Source: Dokdonella sp. (GTDB taxonomy: Bacteria > Pseudomonadota > Gammaproteobacteria > Xanthomonadales > Rhodanobacteraceae). Taken from it: a DNA stretch of 64,000 nt. How positions within the stretch are numbered: the stretch's first letter is position 1; each line of letters starts with the position of its first letter. Below are positions 45,961-55,448 of the stretch, in pieces. The stretch spans positions 62,001 through 126,000 of the forward strand of contig JAHCAR010000006.1 in NCBI GenBank assembly GCA_019634795.1. The letters are read 5' to 3'. A program made the position numbers and the translations under genes. A model generated the notes under the pieces. The model had not been told where the DNA came from. It did not search any database and saw only the letters and a list, made by a program, of their open reading frames with translations.

Positions 45961-47034
45961 TCAGCGGCGGATGCGGCCCTGTTCCACGTGGAACACCTGC
46001 AGCGCCTGCCCAGCCTCGGCGAGACCTGCCGGCAGCTCGGTACCGGTCACGAGAACCTGTGCGTCGCTCTCCTGGGCGAGCCGGATGACCCGGGCCTGAT
46101 GATCCTGGTCGAGCTCGGAGGCGAGATCGTCGAGGCACAACACGGGGGCCTCACCGCAGTGTTCGGCGTACAAGCGGGCCTGGGCAAAAACGAGGGCCAG
46201 CGCGCAGAGCTTTTCCTGACCGCGCGACAGGTGCTCCCGCCGCGGCGCCCGCTCGAAGCCGATCGACCAGTCGGCCCGATGCGGGCCCCGCGCGGTGAAG
46301 CCGCGTTCGAGATCGCGGCCGCGACCCTCCGCGAGCGCCTCGGCCAGACTGAGGCCTTCCTTCCAGCCGTGCTGGACACTCAGCGTCAGCGGGCCCAACT
46401 CGCCGAGGAATCCCCCAAGAATGTCGCCGAGCACCGACCCCAGCCGATCCATGTAGGCCTGGCGCATCTCGCTGATTCGCGAACCGGACTCCGCCATTTC
46501 GATTTCCCAGGGCTCGAGAGCGCCCGCTCGCGCGCCCTCGCGCAGAACCGTGTTGCGTTGCCGGAGCGCCCGCTGATAGCGACGCCAGTTCGAGAGAAAG
46601 GTGTGTTCCACGTGGAACACACCCCAGTCGAGGAATCGACGGCGCTCCTCGGCTACCCCGTTGATCAACTCATGTGAGCCGGGTTCAAAGCAGACCACGG
46701 CACAGCTAGCGACCAGGCCGGCGATACCGGTCGCCTCGCCATCCACCCGCGCTTCGAGCCTGCCCTCGTTGCGGGCCAGGCCAAGGCGCCGCTCTGCTTC
46801 ATCAGCGAGGGCGAGCCGACCAAAGACCGAGAAACCCGAACTACCAAGCCGGCTCAGCGAATCACGTACGCCGCTGCGGAACGAGCGACCGTGCGAAAGC
46901 AGATAGGCGGCCTCGAGGATGCTCGACTTTCCGGCGCCGTTCGGGCCGACGAACGCGCTCCAGCCGCCGCCGAGATCGAGGCTGAGGTCCTCGACGACAC
47001 GCAGGTTGCGGATCCGCAGCTCTCTGAGCACCAT
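45961..47034 (-). CDS. recF: DNA replication and repair protein RecF
   Basis: RecF is an SMC-like ATPase that helps load RecA at gaps. The 357-residue protein has the Walker A site GPNGAGKSS (30-38), the ABC signature LSRGQEKL and Walker B LCLDDLASELD. The ATG at 47034 is used (a TTG lies two codons earlier). Two perfect parS palindromes are built into its codons, each reading as V-F-H-V-E (about residue 140 and near the C-terminus). Confidence 0.95.
   Translation of the reverse strand: MVLRELRIRNLRVVEDLSLDLGGGWSAFVGPNGAGKSSILEAAYLLSHGRSFRSGVRDSLSRLGSSGFSVFGRLALADEAERRLGLARNEGRLEARVDGEATGIAGLVASCAVVCFEPGSHELINGVAEERRRFLDWGVFHVEHTFLSNWRRYQRALRQRNTVLREGARAGALEPWEIEMAESGSRISEMRQAYMDRLGSVLGDILGGFLGELGPLTLSVQHGWKEGLSLAEALAEGRGRDLERGFTARGPHRADWSIGFERAPRREHLSRGQEKLCALALVFAQARLYAEHCGEAPVLCLDDLASELDQDHQARVIRLAQESDAQVLVTGTELPAGLAEAGQALQVFHVEQGRIRR
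45980..45995. other. parS site (ParB binding), copy 1
   Basis: TGTTCCACGTGGAACA is a perfect 16-bp palindrome matching the ParB-binding parS consensus of gammaproteobacteria (TGTTCCACGTGGAACA type). It lies in the last codons of recF, about 2.4 kb from the DnaA boxes, the usual distance of chromosomal parS sites from oriC. Confidence 0.9.
46604..46619. other. parS site (ParB binding), copy 2
   Basis: This is a second perfect TGTTCCACGTGGAACA palindrome inside recF, 608 bp from the first. Two exact copies of a 16-bp palindrome in one gene cannot be chance. It marks a ParB loading zone near the origin. Confidence 0.9.
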
Positions 47035-47048
47035 GCGCAAGCCCTATT

Positions 47049-47088
47049 GAAAAAGACAGGGCCCGCGCATCCTGCGACGCGCGGGCCC
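47049..47088 (-). terminator. Rho-independent terminator between dnaN and recF
   Basis: On the minus strand GGGCCCGCGC and GCGCGGGCCC form a perfect 10-bp stem. TGTC and then five T follow, ending about 15 bp before the recF start. Most dnaN transcripts should stop here, leaving recF to read-through or its own promoter. Confidence 0.75.
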
Positions 47089-47111
47089 CGGCACAACCAA
47101 GATCGACTCGC

Positions 47112-48212
47112 TCAGAGTCGCAGCGGCATGACCACATGCCGCGTATCGTCGGAATCGACCTTGCGCAGCAGGCAGCTCGACTGCGCATCACGCAGGCTCA
47201 GCACGATTTCGTCGCCGCTCAGGGCGGCCAACGCATCCATCAGGTAATTCACGTTGAAGCCGACGCTGAGATCGGAGACCGAGGTCTGCACCTCGAGCTC
47301 TTCGACCGCTTCTTCCTGCTCGGGGTTGTGCGCGACGATGCGCAAGCGGTTTGGATTGACCTCGAGCTTGACCCCGCGATACTTCTCGTTGGACAGGATC
47401 GCGGCACGCTGCAAGGCAAAACGCAGGTCCTCGCGGCCGACCCGGATGTCCTTGTCCGCACCGATCGGAATCACCGCCTCGTAGTCCGGGAAGCGTCCGT
47501 CGATCAGCTTCGAGGTGAAGGTCACGCCGCCGCGACGCACGCGCAGATGGTTGCGCCCGAGTTCGAGTTCGACCAGCCCCTCACCCGCTTCGAACAGCCC
47601 CTGCAGTTCGAGCACGCCCTTGCGCGGGATGATGATCTGCCGCCGTGTCGAAATCTGCGAATCGAGCTTGGTCTCGGCCAGGGCCAGGCGGTGGCCGTCG
47701 GTCGCCACGCAGCGCAAGGTGTCTTCGCGCACGTCGAGCAGCAGGCCATTCAGGTAGTAGCGGACATCCTGGTGCGCCATCGCGAAGGCGGTCCGCCCGA
47801 TCAGGTCCTTCAGTGTTGCTTCGGGAAGACTGATGCGCTCGACCAGATCGATGTTGTCGATCACCGGGAACTCGCTCGCCGGCAAGGTCGACAGCGTGAA
47901 CCGGCTGCGTCCGGCACTGACCGAAACCCGGTCGCCGTTCTGCTCGATCTTGACCTTGGCCCCGTCGGGCAAGGCGCGGCAGATATCGAACAGCTTGCGT
48001 GCAGGAATCGTCACTTCGCCTTCGACCAGGTCATCCGCCGCGGTGCGCGCGATCATCTCGACCTCGAGGTCGGTACCGGTGAACGACACCTCCGCGCCAC
48101 TCACGTTGACCAGCAGATTCGACAGTACCGGCAAGGTCTGGCGCCTTTCGACGACGCCAACGACCTGCTGCAGCGGTTTCAGCAAGGCTTCCCGAGGCAG
48201 AATGAAGCGCAT
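47112..48212 (-). CDS. dnaN: DNA polymerase III beta subunit (sliding clamp)
   Basis: DnaN forms a dimeric ring that holds polymerase III on DNA. The 366-residue protein has three DnaN domains: PREALLKPLQQVVGVVERRQTLPVLSN at the start, PEATLKDLIGRTAFAMAHQDVRYYLNG, and a C-terminal VVMPLRL for the clamp pocket. It starts 208 bp from dnaA with oriC in between. Confidence 0.97.
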   Translation of the reverse strand: MRFILPREALLKPLQQVVGVVERRQTLPVLSNLLVNVSGAEVSFTGTDLEVEMIARTAADDLVEGEVTIPARKLFDICRALPDGAKVKIEQNGDRVSVSAGRSRFTLSTLPASEFPVIDNIDLVERISLPEATLKDLIGRTAFAMAHQDVRYYLNGLLLDVREDTLRCVATDGHRLALAETKLDSQISTRRQIIIPRKGVLELQGLFEAGEGLVELELGRNHLRVRRGGVTFTSKLIDGRFPDYEAVIPIGADKDIRVGREDLRFALQRAAILSNEKYRGVKLEVNPNRLRIVAHNPEQEEAVEELEVQTSVSDLSVGFNVNYLMDALAALSGDEIVLSLRDAQSSCLLRKVDSDDTRHVVMPLRL

Positions 48213-48370
48213 GATTGGTCCCTTCCTGTTTCTGGCTTTGGTTGTAATGAAGACTTATGGTGGTAGCAGGCCTTGGGGATAAGGCGAAAACCGAACCAAA
48301 CGTCTTTAAAATCAATCGCTTGAAGCAATAACTCCCCTTGGAAAACACGCCAGCCCGGGTGTGCACGAAC

Positions 48371-48379
48371 TGTGGATAA
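48371..48379 (-). promoter_or_regulatory. DnaA box 1
   Basis: TGTGGATAA is the exact reverse complement of the consensus TTATCCACA. Confidence 0.88.
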
Positions 48380-48405
48380 TTCTAACTGCTAAATCGCTGC
48401 ACAGT

Positions 48406-48414
48406 TTATCCACA
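48406..48414 (+). promoter_or_regulatory. DnaA box 2
   Basis: TTATCCACA is an exact DnaA box, 6 bp beyond the dnaA stop codon and in inverted orientation to box 1 with 26 bp between. Confidence 0.88.
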
Positions 48415-48420
48415 GCTCGT

Positions 48421-49749
48421 TCAGCCGGTCAGTATGCGGACCAGCTTTTCCCAATCCTGGTTGAGCTTGCCATCGGTCTCGCGCAAATTGCGAACGGTCC
48501 GGCAGGCATGCAGCACCGTGGTGTGGTCGCGCCCGCCGAACGCATCGCCGATCTCCGGCAGGCTGTGCTCGGTCATCTCCTTGGCCAGGGCCATGGCCAT
48601 CTGCCGCGGCCGCGCCACCGAGCGGCTGCGCCGCTTCGACAGCAGGTCGGCCATGCGCAGCTGGTAGTACTCGACCACCACCTTCTGGATATTGCCGATG
48701 CTGATCGCCTGGGCGTGCACGGTCAGCAGGTCGCGCAGGGTCTCCTGGGCGAAAGCGACATCGACCGGCCTGCCGCCGAAGTTCGATCGTGCGATCAGGG
48801 TATTCAGGGCACCTTCGAGGTCGCGCACGTTCGAGCGCATGCGCTTGGCGATCAGGAAGGCCACATCCTCGGGCAGTTCGACGCCCTTGCTGGCGGCCTT
48901 GCTGAGCAGGATCGCGGCCCGGGTCTCGAAATCCGGCGGCTCGATGGCGACCGAAAGGCCCCAACCCAGCCGCGACTTCAGGCGCGGCTCGAGGTTCTCG
49001 ACCTCCTTCGGAAAGCGGTCGCAAGTAAGGATGATCTGCTGCTTGCCGTCGAACAGCGCATTGAAGGTATGGAAGAACTCTTCCTGGGTCGTGTTCTTGC
49101 CGGCGAAGAACTGGATGTCGTCGATGAGCAGGGCGTCGACGCTGCGGAAGCGGCGCTTGAACTCTTCCATGTTCTTGGTGCGCAAGGCATCGATCATGCT
49201 GCCGACGAACTGTTCGGAGCGTAGATAGAGGACCTTGCAGTCGGCGTTGTTCTGGCGCATCAGGTTGCCGGCCGCATGCATCAGGTGGGTCTTGCCGAGG
49301 CCGGTGCCGCCGTAGAGCAGGAGCGGATTGAAGGCGCGCCCGGGGTTGGTCGCGACCTGGATCGCCGCCGCCTTGCCAAGTTCGTTGGTCTTGCCTTCGA
49401 CGAAACTCTCGAAGGTGTAGCTCGGATCGAGATTGTGCGCGCCACCCTGCGCACCACCCTTCACCGTTGCCGCCTTCGCCGGTGCGCGTTTGGCCGGGGC
49501 CTTGCGCGCGCCGAGGGCGCCGACGCCGAGGTTGATCGCAACCGGCTGGCCGTGCTGGTATTCGATGACCGCGCGGATCCGCGCCAGGAACCGCTCGCGG
49601 ACCACTTCGAGGGTGTAGTCGTTGGGCGCCAGCAGGCGCAGGCCGGCCTCGCTCTCGCTGGCCTGCAACGGCTTCAGATAGGTCTGCACGTCTTCGGCGC
49701 CGAATTCCGTTTCCAGACGCTCTATGCAGCGTCGCCAAAGCTCGCTCAT
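48421..49749 (-). CDS. dnaA: Chromosomal replication initiator DnaA
   Basis: DnaA binds DnaA boxes and opens oriC. The 442-residue protein has domain I ([16 protein letters not shown]) and an Ala/Lys-rich linker at about 80-105. The AAA+ domain has Walker [12 protein letters not shown] and Walker [13 protein letters not shown]. The DNA-binding domain IV has [16 protein letters not shown]. It is divergent from rpmH, a conserved layout. Confidence 0.97.
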   Translation of the reverse strand: MSELWRRCIERLETEFGAEDVQTYLKPLQASESEAGLRLLAPNDYTLEVVRERFLARIRAVIEYQHGQPVAINLGVGALGARKAPAKRAPAKAATVKGGAQGGAHNLDPSYTFESFVEGKTNELGKAAAIQVATNPGRAFNPLLLYGGTGLGKTHLMHAAGNLMRQNNADCKVLYLRSEQFVGSMIDALRTKNMEEFKRRFRSVDALLIDDIQFFAGKNTTQEEFFHTFNALFDGKQQIILTCDRFPKEVENLEPRLKSRLGWGLSVAIEPPDFETRAAILLSKAASKGVELPEDVAFLIAKRMRSNVRDLEGALNTLIARSNFGGRPVDVAFAQETLRDLLTVHAQAISIGNIQKVVVEYYQLRMADLLSKRRSRSVARPRQMAMALAKEMTEHSLPEIGDAFGGRDHTTVLHACRTVRNLRETDGKLNQDWEKLVRILTG

Positions 49750-49914
49750 GATTCCTCGTTAGTGGTCGATACCTGAGACACGGGCGAGCGCAAGGCCCGG
49801 CGCGAACAGCGCAGTCTACTCGCCGCCGCCGGATCCGCGCCAGCGCCAAGCTTGACGCCGCGACCGGCGCGCCACTATCATTCGCGCCCTTTTCCCCAAG
49901 CCTGGCGCCGACTC

Positions 49915-50055
49915 ATGGCCACCAAACGTACCTATCAGCCGAGCAACCTCAAGCGCGCGCGCACCCACGGGTTCCGTGCACGCATGAAGACCCGTGGTGG
50001 CCGCGCCGTCATCAATGCGCGCCGAGCCAAGGGTCGCAAGCGTCTCGCCGTCTGA
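49915..50055 (+). CDS. rpmH: 50S ribosomal protein L34
   Basis: This 46-residue, very basic protein has the full L34 pattern ([20 protein letters not shown], ending GRKRLAV). It is divergent from dnaA with 165 bp between and heads the rpmH-rnpA-yidC-mnmE run. The ATG at 49915 gives the family N-terminus. Confidence 0.97.
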   Translation: MATKRTYQPSNLKRARTHGFRARMKTRGGRAVINARRAKGRKRLAV

Positions 50056-50074
50056 CCAGACGCCCGGCGCAGGC

Positions 50075-50455
50075 GTGCGGCAGTTAAGCCTGCCGCGCGC
50101 ATCGCGCCTGCTCAAGGCCGGCGACTTCGCCGCGCTGCGTGGCAATTCCCGCCGTCTTGGCGCCCGCCACTTCATCGCCGAATACTCCCCGAATTCGCTG
50201 TCGACCTGCCGACTCGGCCAGGCGGTGTCGCGTCGTGTCTCGAAACGCGCGGTCGATCGCAACCGCATCAAGCGCCTGGTTCGCGAAAGCTATCGGCTGA
50301 TCCGCACCCGCCTGCCCTGCGTCGACCTCCTCCTGATCGCGCGAACCAGCGCCGTCCAGGCGCCCAGCGCCGAACTGCGCGCCGACCTCGACGCGCTCTG
50401 GAAAAAGCTCATGGCATTGAAGGCCGCGGCCGGCACCGGCACAATGCGCGGCTGA
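50075..50455 (+). CDS. rnpA: Ribonuclease P protein component
   Basis: RnpA is the small protein subunit of RNase P, which trims tRNA 5' ends. The 126-residue protein shows RLLKAGDFAALRGNSRR and the RNA-binding signature RVSKRAVDRNRIKRLVRESYR. I chose the GTG at 50075, 19 bp after rpmH, although an in-frame start inside rpmH is possible. There is no yidD after it. Confidence 0.92.
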   Translation: MRQLSLPRASRLLKAGDFAALRGNSRRLGARHFIAEYSPNSLSTCRLGQAVSRRVSKRAVDRNRIKRLVRESYRLIRTRLPCVDLLLIARTSAVQAPSAELRADLDALWKKLMALKAAAGTGTMRG

Positions 50456-50561
50456 TTGCGCCGCGCGACCGGCCATGGTCGCCGCCATTCGACCGCGCGC
50501 TCCCGATACCCTCATCCCGCCGCCGCACCCCGGCGTGCCCGTCCAAGAATCCGATATCCCC

Positions 50562-52274
50562 ATGAACAATCCCCGCACCTTCCTGCTGGTCGCCCTGTTC
50601 GCCCTGGTCTATCTGATCTGGTCGCAATGGCAGATCGACTACGCGCCACAATCCGCCACCGTCGCCAGCGAAGCGCTGCCGGTCGCGGCCGGCCCGACGC
50701 CGGCTCCGATCCCGTCCTCCGCGGAAATCCCGCAGGCCGCTCCGACCGCGAGCGCCGCGAGCACGCAGGTCCCGACAGTCGCCGCCAGCGAAGCGCCCAA
50801 AGCCGATCCGATCGTCGTTCAGACCGACCTGCTGCGCGTCGAAATCGATCCGCGCGGCGGCAGCGTGATCAGCGCCGAACTGCTTGCCTATCCGGAACAG
50901 CCCAAGCAACCCGAGCGCGTGCGCCTGCTGAGCCCGGATCCGGACAGCTACTTCGTGGCCCAGAGCGGTCTGGTCAGCAATACCGGGCCGGCGCCGAACC
51001 ACCAGTCCCTGTTCGAAACCGCGAGCCACGACTACCGACTCGCCGATGGCCAGAATCGCCTCGAGGTGCCGCTGACCTGGACTGATGCGAGCGGCATCAC
51101 GGTGACCAAGACCTTCGTCTTCGAGCGCGGCAGCTACGTCATCGCGCAGACCCAGAAGATCGACAACCGCAGCGCCAAGGCATGGAGCGGCAACGCTTAC
51201 CGGCAGTTGCAGCGCGTGCCGCTGGTCATCGACACCTCGGGCATCAAGGGCTACACGAACACGGCCCGCTACAGCTTCATGGGTGCGGCCTGGTACAGCC
51301 CCGAAGACAAATTCCAGAAGCTCGCCTTCGACAAGTTCGGCAAGGAACCGCTGAAGAAGGAAGTCACCGGTGGCTGGATCGCGCTTTTGCAGCACTACTT
51401 CTTCGCAGCATGGATCCCGCCTGCCGACGAGGCCGAGCAGTTCAGCAGCGAAACCGTCGCCACGAGCGCACCGACCCGCTACCTCGTGCGCGGGATGTCG
51501 CCGGCCATCAGCATCGCGCCGGGCTCCAGCGGATCGCTTGGCGCGCGCCTGTATGTCGGTCCGAAGCTGCAGAGCACCCTCGACGACCTCGCCCCGGGCC
51601 TGGCCAAGACCGCCGACTACGGCATCTTCACGGTCATCTCCGAGCCGCTGCACTGGCTGCTGTCGCAGTTCCACAAGCTGACCGGCAACTGGGGCTTCGC
51701 GATCATCCTGCTCGTACTGCTGATCAAGGCCGTGTTCTTCAAGCTCAGCGAAGCGCAGTACCGCTCGATGGCCAAGATGCGCAAGATGCAGCCGCGCGTC
51801 GCCGCACTCAAGGAGCGCTACGGCGACGACCGCCAGAAGCTCAACCAGGCCATGCTGGAGCTTTACCAGAAGGAAAAAATAAACCCGCTCGGTGGCTGCC
51901 TGCCGATGCTCGTGCAGATTCCGGTATTCCTCGGCCTCTACTGGGTGCTGCTCGAAAGCGTCGAGTTGCGCCAGGCCCCGTTCATCCTGTGGATCCACAA
52001 CCTGACCGCGCCGGACCCCTACTACGTGCTGCCGATCCTCAATGCGGCGACCATGCTGGCGACCCAGTTCCTGACCCCGATGACCGGCATGGATCCGCTG
52101 CAGGCGAAGATGATGAAATTCATGCCGCTGATCTTCTCGGTCCTGTTCGCCTTCTTCCCGGCCGGCCTGGTCCTTTACTGGACCGTCAACGGCGCTCTCG
52201 GCCTGCTCCAGCAGTGGATCATCACGCGGCGCATCGAAGGCGCCGCCAAGCCGGCCGCCGCCGCGGCCAAATAG
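50562..52274 (+). CDS. yidC: Membrane protein insertase YidC
   Basis: YidC inserts and folds inner-membrane proteins, alone or with SecYEG. The 570-residue protein has the proteobacterial layout. A first membrane helix (about residues 5-22) and an Ala/Pro-rich linker come first. A large periplasmic beta-supersandwich P1 covers about 85-345. The five-helix core follows with ALLQHYFFAAWIP, NWGFAIILLVLLIKAVFF, QIPVFLGLYWVLLESVEL and a closing AGLVLYWTVNGALGLLQQW. The ATG at 50562 is used. Confidence 0.96.
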   Translation: MNNPRTFLLVALFALVYLIWSQWQIDYAPQSATVASEALPVAAGPTPAPIPSSAEIPQAAPTASAASTQVPTVAASEAPKADPIVVQTDLLRVEIDPRGGSVISAELLAYPEQPKQPERVRLLSPDPDSYFVAQSGLVSNTGPAPNHQSLFETASHDYRLADGQNRLEVPLTWTDASGITVTKTFVFERGSYVIAQTQKIDNRSAKAWSGNAYRQLQRVPLVIDTSGIKGYTNTARYSFMGAAWYSPEDKFQKLAFDKFGKEPLKKEVTGGWIALLQHYFFAAWIPPADEAEQFSSETVATSAPTRYLVRGMSPAISIAPGSSGSLGARLYVGPKLQSTLDDLAPGLAKTADYGIFTVISEPLHWLLSQFHKLTGNWGFAIILLVLLIKAVFFKLSEAQYRSMAKMRKMQPRVAALKERYGDDRQKLNQAMLELYQKEKINPLGGCLPMLVQIPVFLGLYWVLLESVELRQAPFILWIHNLTAPDPYYVLPILNAATMLATQFLTPMTGMDPLQAKMMKFMPLIFSVLFAFFPAGLVLYWTVNGALGLLQQWIITRRIEGAAKPAAAAAK

Positions 52275-52306
52275 CCGTCGCGAGAGTCTGAAGCATTGCC
52301 CCGGCG

Positions 52307-53653
52307 ATGAGCGTTCAAGGCGAAACGATTGCCGCCATCGCCACGCCGCCGGGGCCCGGTGGCATCGGCATTGTCCGCCTCAGCGGCGCCGGCGTCGCGT
52401 CGCTCGCCGCTCGCCTGCTCGGCCGCCCGCCGAGACCGCGGCACGCACACTACTGCGCGTTCACCGATGCGACCGGCGCCGTGCTCGATCGCGGCCTGCT
52501 GCTGCACTTTCCGGCACCGCATTCGTTCACCGGCGAGGATGTGCTCGAGCTGCAGGTGCATGGCAGCCCGGTCATGCTGCGCTGCCTGCTCGAGCGTTGC
52601 ATCGCGCTCGGTGCGCGCCACGCGCGGCCCGGCGAGTTCTCCGAGCGTGCCTTCCTCAACGGCAAGATCGACCTGGCCCAGGCCGAAGCGATCGCCGACC
52701 TGATCGCGAGCGGCTCCGAAGCCGCCGCGCGCGCCGCCGTGCGCAGTCTCGAAGGCGACTTTTCGCGACAGGTGCACGCCCTCGCCGAGGGCGTCGTACG
52801 CCTGCGCGTCTGGATCGAGGCGGCCATCGATTTCCCCGAAGAGGAAGTCGACTTTCTGGCCGACCCTGCCGTGCTCGGCGATCTCGAGCGCCTGCGCGAC
52901 CAGCTCGATGACATCCTCGCCGCGAGCCGGCGCGGCGTGCGCCTGCTCGACGGCCTGCACGTGGTCATCATCGGCCGACCGAATGCCGGCAAGTCCAGCC
53001 TGCTCAACCGTTTGGCCGCCAGCGAGCGCGCGATCGTCACCGAGATCCCCGGCACCACACGCGACGTGCTGCGCGAAACGATCCATCTCGATGGCATCGC
53101 CCTGACCCTGGTCGACACCGCCGGCTTGCGCGAATCGGCCGACCCGATCGAGATGGAAGGCATGCGCCGCGCACGCGCCGAACTCGAGCGCGCCGACCTT
53201 GCCGTGCTGGTCAGCGACGATGCCCATGCCGAATCGGACCTGGGCCTGCTCGACGCGTTGCCGGCCTCGGCGCAGCGCATCGTCGTGCACAACAAGATCG
53301 ACCTCGACGGCCAGCCCGCGCGTCGCGCCCAGCTCGACGGCGAGACCCATCTGTGGCTGTCGGCGCGCCGCGGCGAAGGGCTGCCGCTGCTGATCGAAAC
53401 CCTGAAGGCTGCCGCCGACCCCGCCGAATCCGCCAGCGGCGCCTTCACTGCGCGCGCCCGCCATGTTGCCGCCTTGCAGCGGGCCGCCGAAGGCCTTGAA
53501 GCGGCCCGGCTCGCCCTGACCACGCAGCGCGCCGGCGAGCTCGCCGCCGAGGAACTGCGCGGCGTGCAGCGCGAACTCGGCGCGATCACCGGTGAGTTCA
53601 GCAACGAAGACCTGCTCGGGCGCATCTTTGCCGACTTCTGCATCGGCAAATAG
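52307..53653 (+). CDS. mnmE: tRNA modification GTPase MnmE
   Basis: MnmE with MnmG makes 5-carboxymethylaminomethyl-uridine at tRNA wobble positions. The 448-residue protein has the folate-binding N-terminal domain (ETIAAIATPPGPGGIGIVRLSG). The helical part is interrupted by the G domain (GRPNAGKSSLLN, then EIPGTTRD, VDTAGLRES and HNKIDL). It ends with the CIGK motif. It completes the rpmH-rnpA-yidC-mnmE run. Confidence 0.96.
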   Translation: MSVQGETIAAIATPPGPGGIGIVRLSGAGVASLAARLLGRPPRPRHAHYCAFTDATGAVLDRGLLLHFPAPHSFTGEDVLELQVHGSPVMLRCLLERCIALGARHARPGEFSERAFLNGKIDLAQAEAIADLIASGSEAAARAAVRSLEGDFSRQVHALAEGVVRLRVWIEAAIDFPEEEVDFLADPAVLGDLERLRDQLDDILAASRRGVRLLDGLHVVIIGRPNAGKSSLLNRLAASERAIVTEIPGTTRDVLRETIHLDGIALTLVDTAGLRESADPIEMEGMRRARAELERADLAVLVSDDAHAESDLGLLDALPASAQRIVVHNKIDLDGQPARRAQLDGETHLWLSARRGEGLPLLIETLKAAADPAESASGAFTARARHVAALQRAAEGLEAARLALTTQRAGELAAEELRGVQRELGAITGEFSNEDLLGRIFADFCIGK

Positions 53654-53801
53654 GGTTTCTTATCCAACCTCGACAACGGATTGCTCCAGCGTCGACCCAG
53701 CGCGCTATTCTTCGATCCATCCGGGTACTGAAAAATCAAACTAGCAGGCCGCCTGTGCACCAGAAGTCTAGGGCGATTTGGGCCACTACTAGAGACCATG
53801 A

Positions 53802-55448
53802 ATGCCACGAACTAAGGGCGCTACCACCAAAAAGGGTGGCAAGTCGAAATCTGCTGTCGCGCCGAGCGTCGAGCTGACGCGTGAGCTGTTCCAGGCCGCC
53901 GTTGCCCTGCGCCGCACGATCGAGCCGGCGGACTACAAGCGCTACGTGCTGCCGATCCTCTTCCTGCGCTTCCTGTCGCTGCGCTACGAGCATCGCCGCG
54001 CGGCGCTGGCGCAGATGATCCGTGAGCCCAACAGCCCGATCTACGGCGACGCTGCAGCGTTGAACGACCCGGACGAGTACCGGGCCAAGAACGTCTTCGT
54101 GGTGCCCGAGGAGGCGCGCTGGAGCCGCATCGTCGAGATGGCGCGGCAGGACGACATCAAGCTGCGCCTGGACAACGTTCTCGAAGCGGTCGAAAACGCC
54201 TACCCGGAAAAGCTGCGCGGGCTGCTGCCGCGCATCTACGCCAACTCCAACATGGACGCCGAGGACCTGCGCGGGCTGATCGCGCTGTTCTCCAAGGACG
54301 TGTTCGAGAAGGACCACGTCGGGGAGGATCTGCTAGGCCGCATCTACGAGTACTTCATCGGCGAGTTCGCCAGCAGCGAGGGCAAGCGCGGCGGCGAGTA
54401 CTTCACCCCGGCTTCGATCGTGCGCACCCTCGTGGCGATGCTCGAACCTGTGGAGGGCAAGGTCTTCGACCCCTGCTGCGGCTCCGGCGGCATGTTCGTG
54501 CAGTCCGACGCCTTCACCAAGCACAGCCACCGGCTGTCGTTCCACGGCCAGGAGAGCAAGGAGTTCACCCTGCGCCTGTGCCGGATGAACCTTTTCATCC
54601 ACGGCCTGGACGGGAACATCAAGCTGGGCAGCTCGTACAGCAACGACCAGCACGAGAGCCTGCGCGCTGACTACATCCTGGCCAATCCGCCCTTCAACGA
54701 TGGTGCGAAAGGTGCGGACGGCTGGGGCGCGCGACTGATCGCCACCAACGATCCGCGCCTCTCACCTTTCGGCGTGCCGCTGGCGCTCAGCCCGCGCAAC
54801 GCCAACAGCATGTGGATACTTCACTTCCTGCACCACCTTGCGCCCGGCGGCACGGCCGGCTTCGTCATGGCGATGGGCGAGCTGTCCAGTAGCGAGGTCG
54901 CCCGGCTGGCGGTCCGCAGGGCCTTGGTCGACAACAACGTGGTGGACTGTGTGGTGCAGCTCTCCGGCCAGCTCTTCGCGAACACGCAGATCCCCTGCGC
55001 ACTGTGGTTCCTGTCCAAGAACCGTGCCGGTGAGAAGGGATATCGCGACCGTCGAGGCGAGGTTCTTTTCATCGACGGACGCAAGCTTGGCAGCTTGATC
55101 CCTGGATCGCGGAAGCAAAGGCAACTCTCGGATGATGAGATTTTTCGAATCGCGGATCTCTACAGTCGTTTCAAGCGCAGTGGCGTGCCAGAGGAGACGA
55201 GGGGCTTCTGTAGGGTGGTACCAATTCAAGCCATTCAGCAGCAGCGATACGCATTGACTCCCGCCCGCTATGTTGGGTCAGACGGTGCCATCGGCGAAGG
55301 TGACCTGGAAGCTGCCGGCCCCCAGTTGGTTCTCCAGCTCAAGCAGCAAATGGAAGCAGCTCACAAGCTTGACCAGGAACTCAATGCAGTAATTGCCGCG
55401 CTCGGACTATCGGGCAGTGAGCCTCGAGTCGAAACGGGGAAAGTATGA
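53802..55448 (+). CDS. hsdM: Type I restriction-modification methyltransferase subunit
   Basis: HsdM methylates adenine in the target bound by HsdS. The 548-residue protein has a helical N-terminal domain, then the N6-adenine methylase fold with motif I DPCCGSGGM (about 223-231), QESKEFTLRLCRMNL, and catalytic NPPF (about 295-298). A C-terminal helix (QLKQQMEAAHKLDQELNAVI) contacts HsdS. Its stop overlaps the hsdS start by 4 bp (ATGA). Confidence 0.94.
   Translation: MPRTKGATTKKGGKSKSAVAPSVELTRELFQAAVALRRTIEPADYKRYVLPILFLRFLSLRYEHRRAALAQMIREPNSPIYGDAAALNDPDEYRAKNVFVVPEEARWSRIVEMARQDDIKLRLDNVLEAVENAYPEKLRGLLPRIYANSNMDAEDLRGLIALFSKDVFEKDHVGEDLLGRIYEYFIGEFASSEGKRGGEYFTPASIVRTLVAMLEPVEGKVFDPCCGSGGMFVQSDAFTKHSHRLSFHGQESKEFTLRLCRMNLFIHGLDGNIKLGSSYSNDQHESLRADYILANPPFNDGAKGADGWGARLIATNDPRLSPFGVPLALSPRNANSMWILHFLHHLAPGGTAGFVMAMGELSSSEVARLAVRRALVDNNVVDCVVQLSGQLFANTQIPCALWFLSKNRAGEKGYRDRRGEVLFIDGRKLGSLIPGSRKQRQLSDDEIFRIADLYSRFKRSGVPEETRGFCRVVPIQAIQQQRYALTPARYVGSDGAIGEGDLEAAGPQLVLQLKQQMEAAHKLDQELNAVIAALGLSGSEPRVETGKV

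Larger units (their letters stand above)
48213..48420. other. Origin of replication (oriC), candidate
   Basis: The 208 bp between dnaN and dnaA hold two perfect DnaA boxes facing each other (TGTGGATAA at 48371, TTATCCACA at 48406) and one near box (TGGGGATAA at 48274). An AT-rich stretch around 48299-48335 (CTTTAAAATCAATCGC, then GAAGCAATAACT) could unwind. No box is seen in the dnaA-rpmH space. The region therefore has the parts of an origin. Confidence 0.75.
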
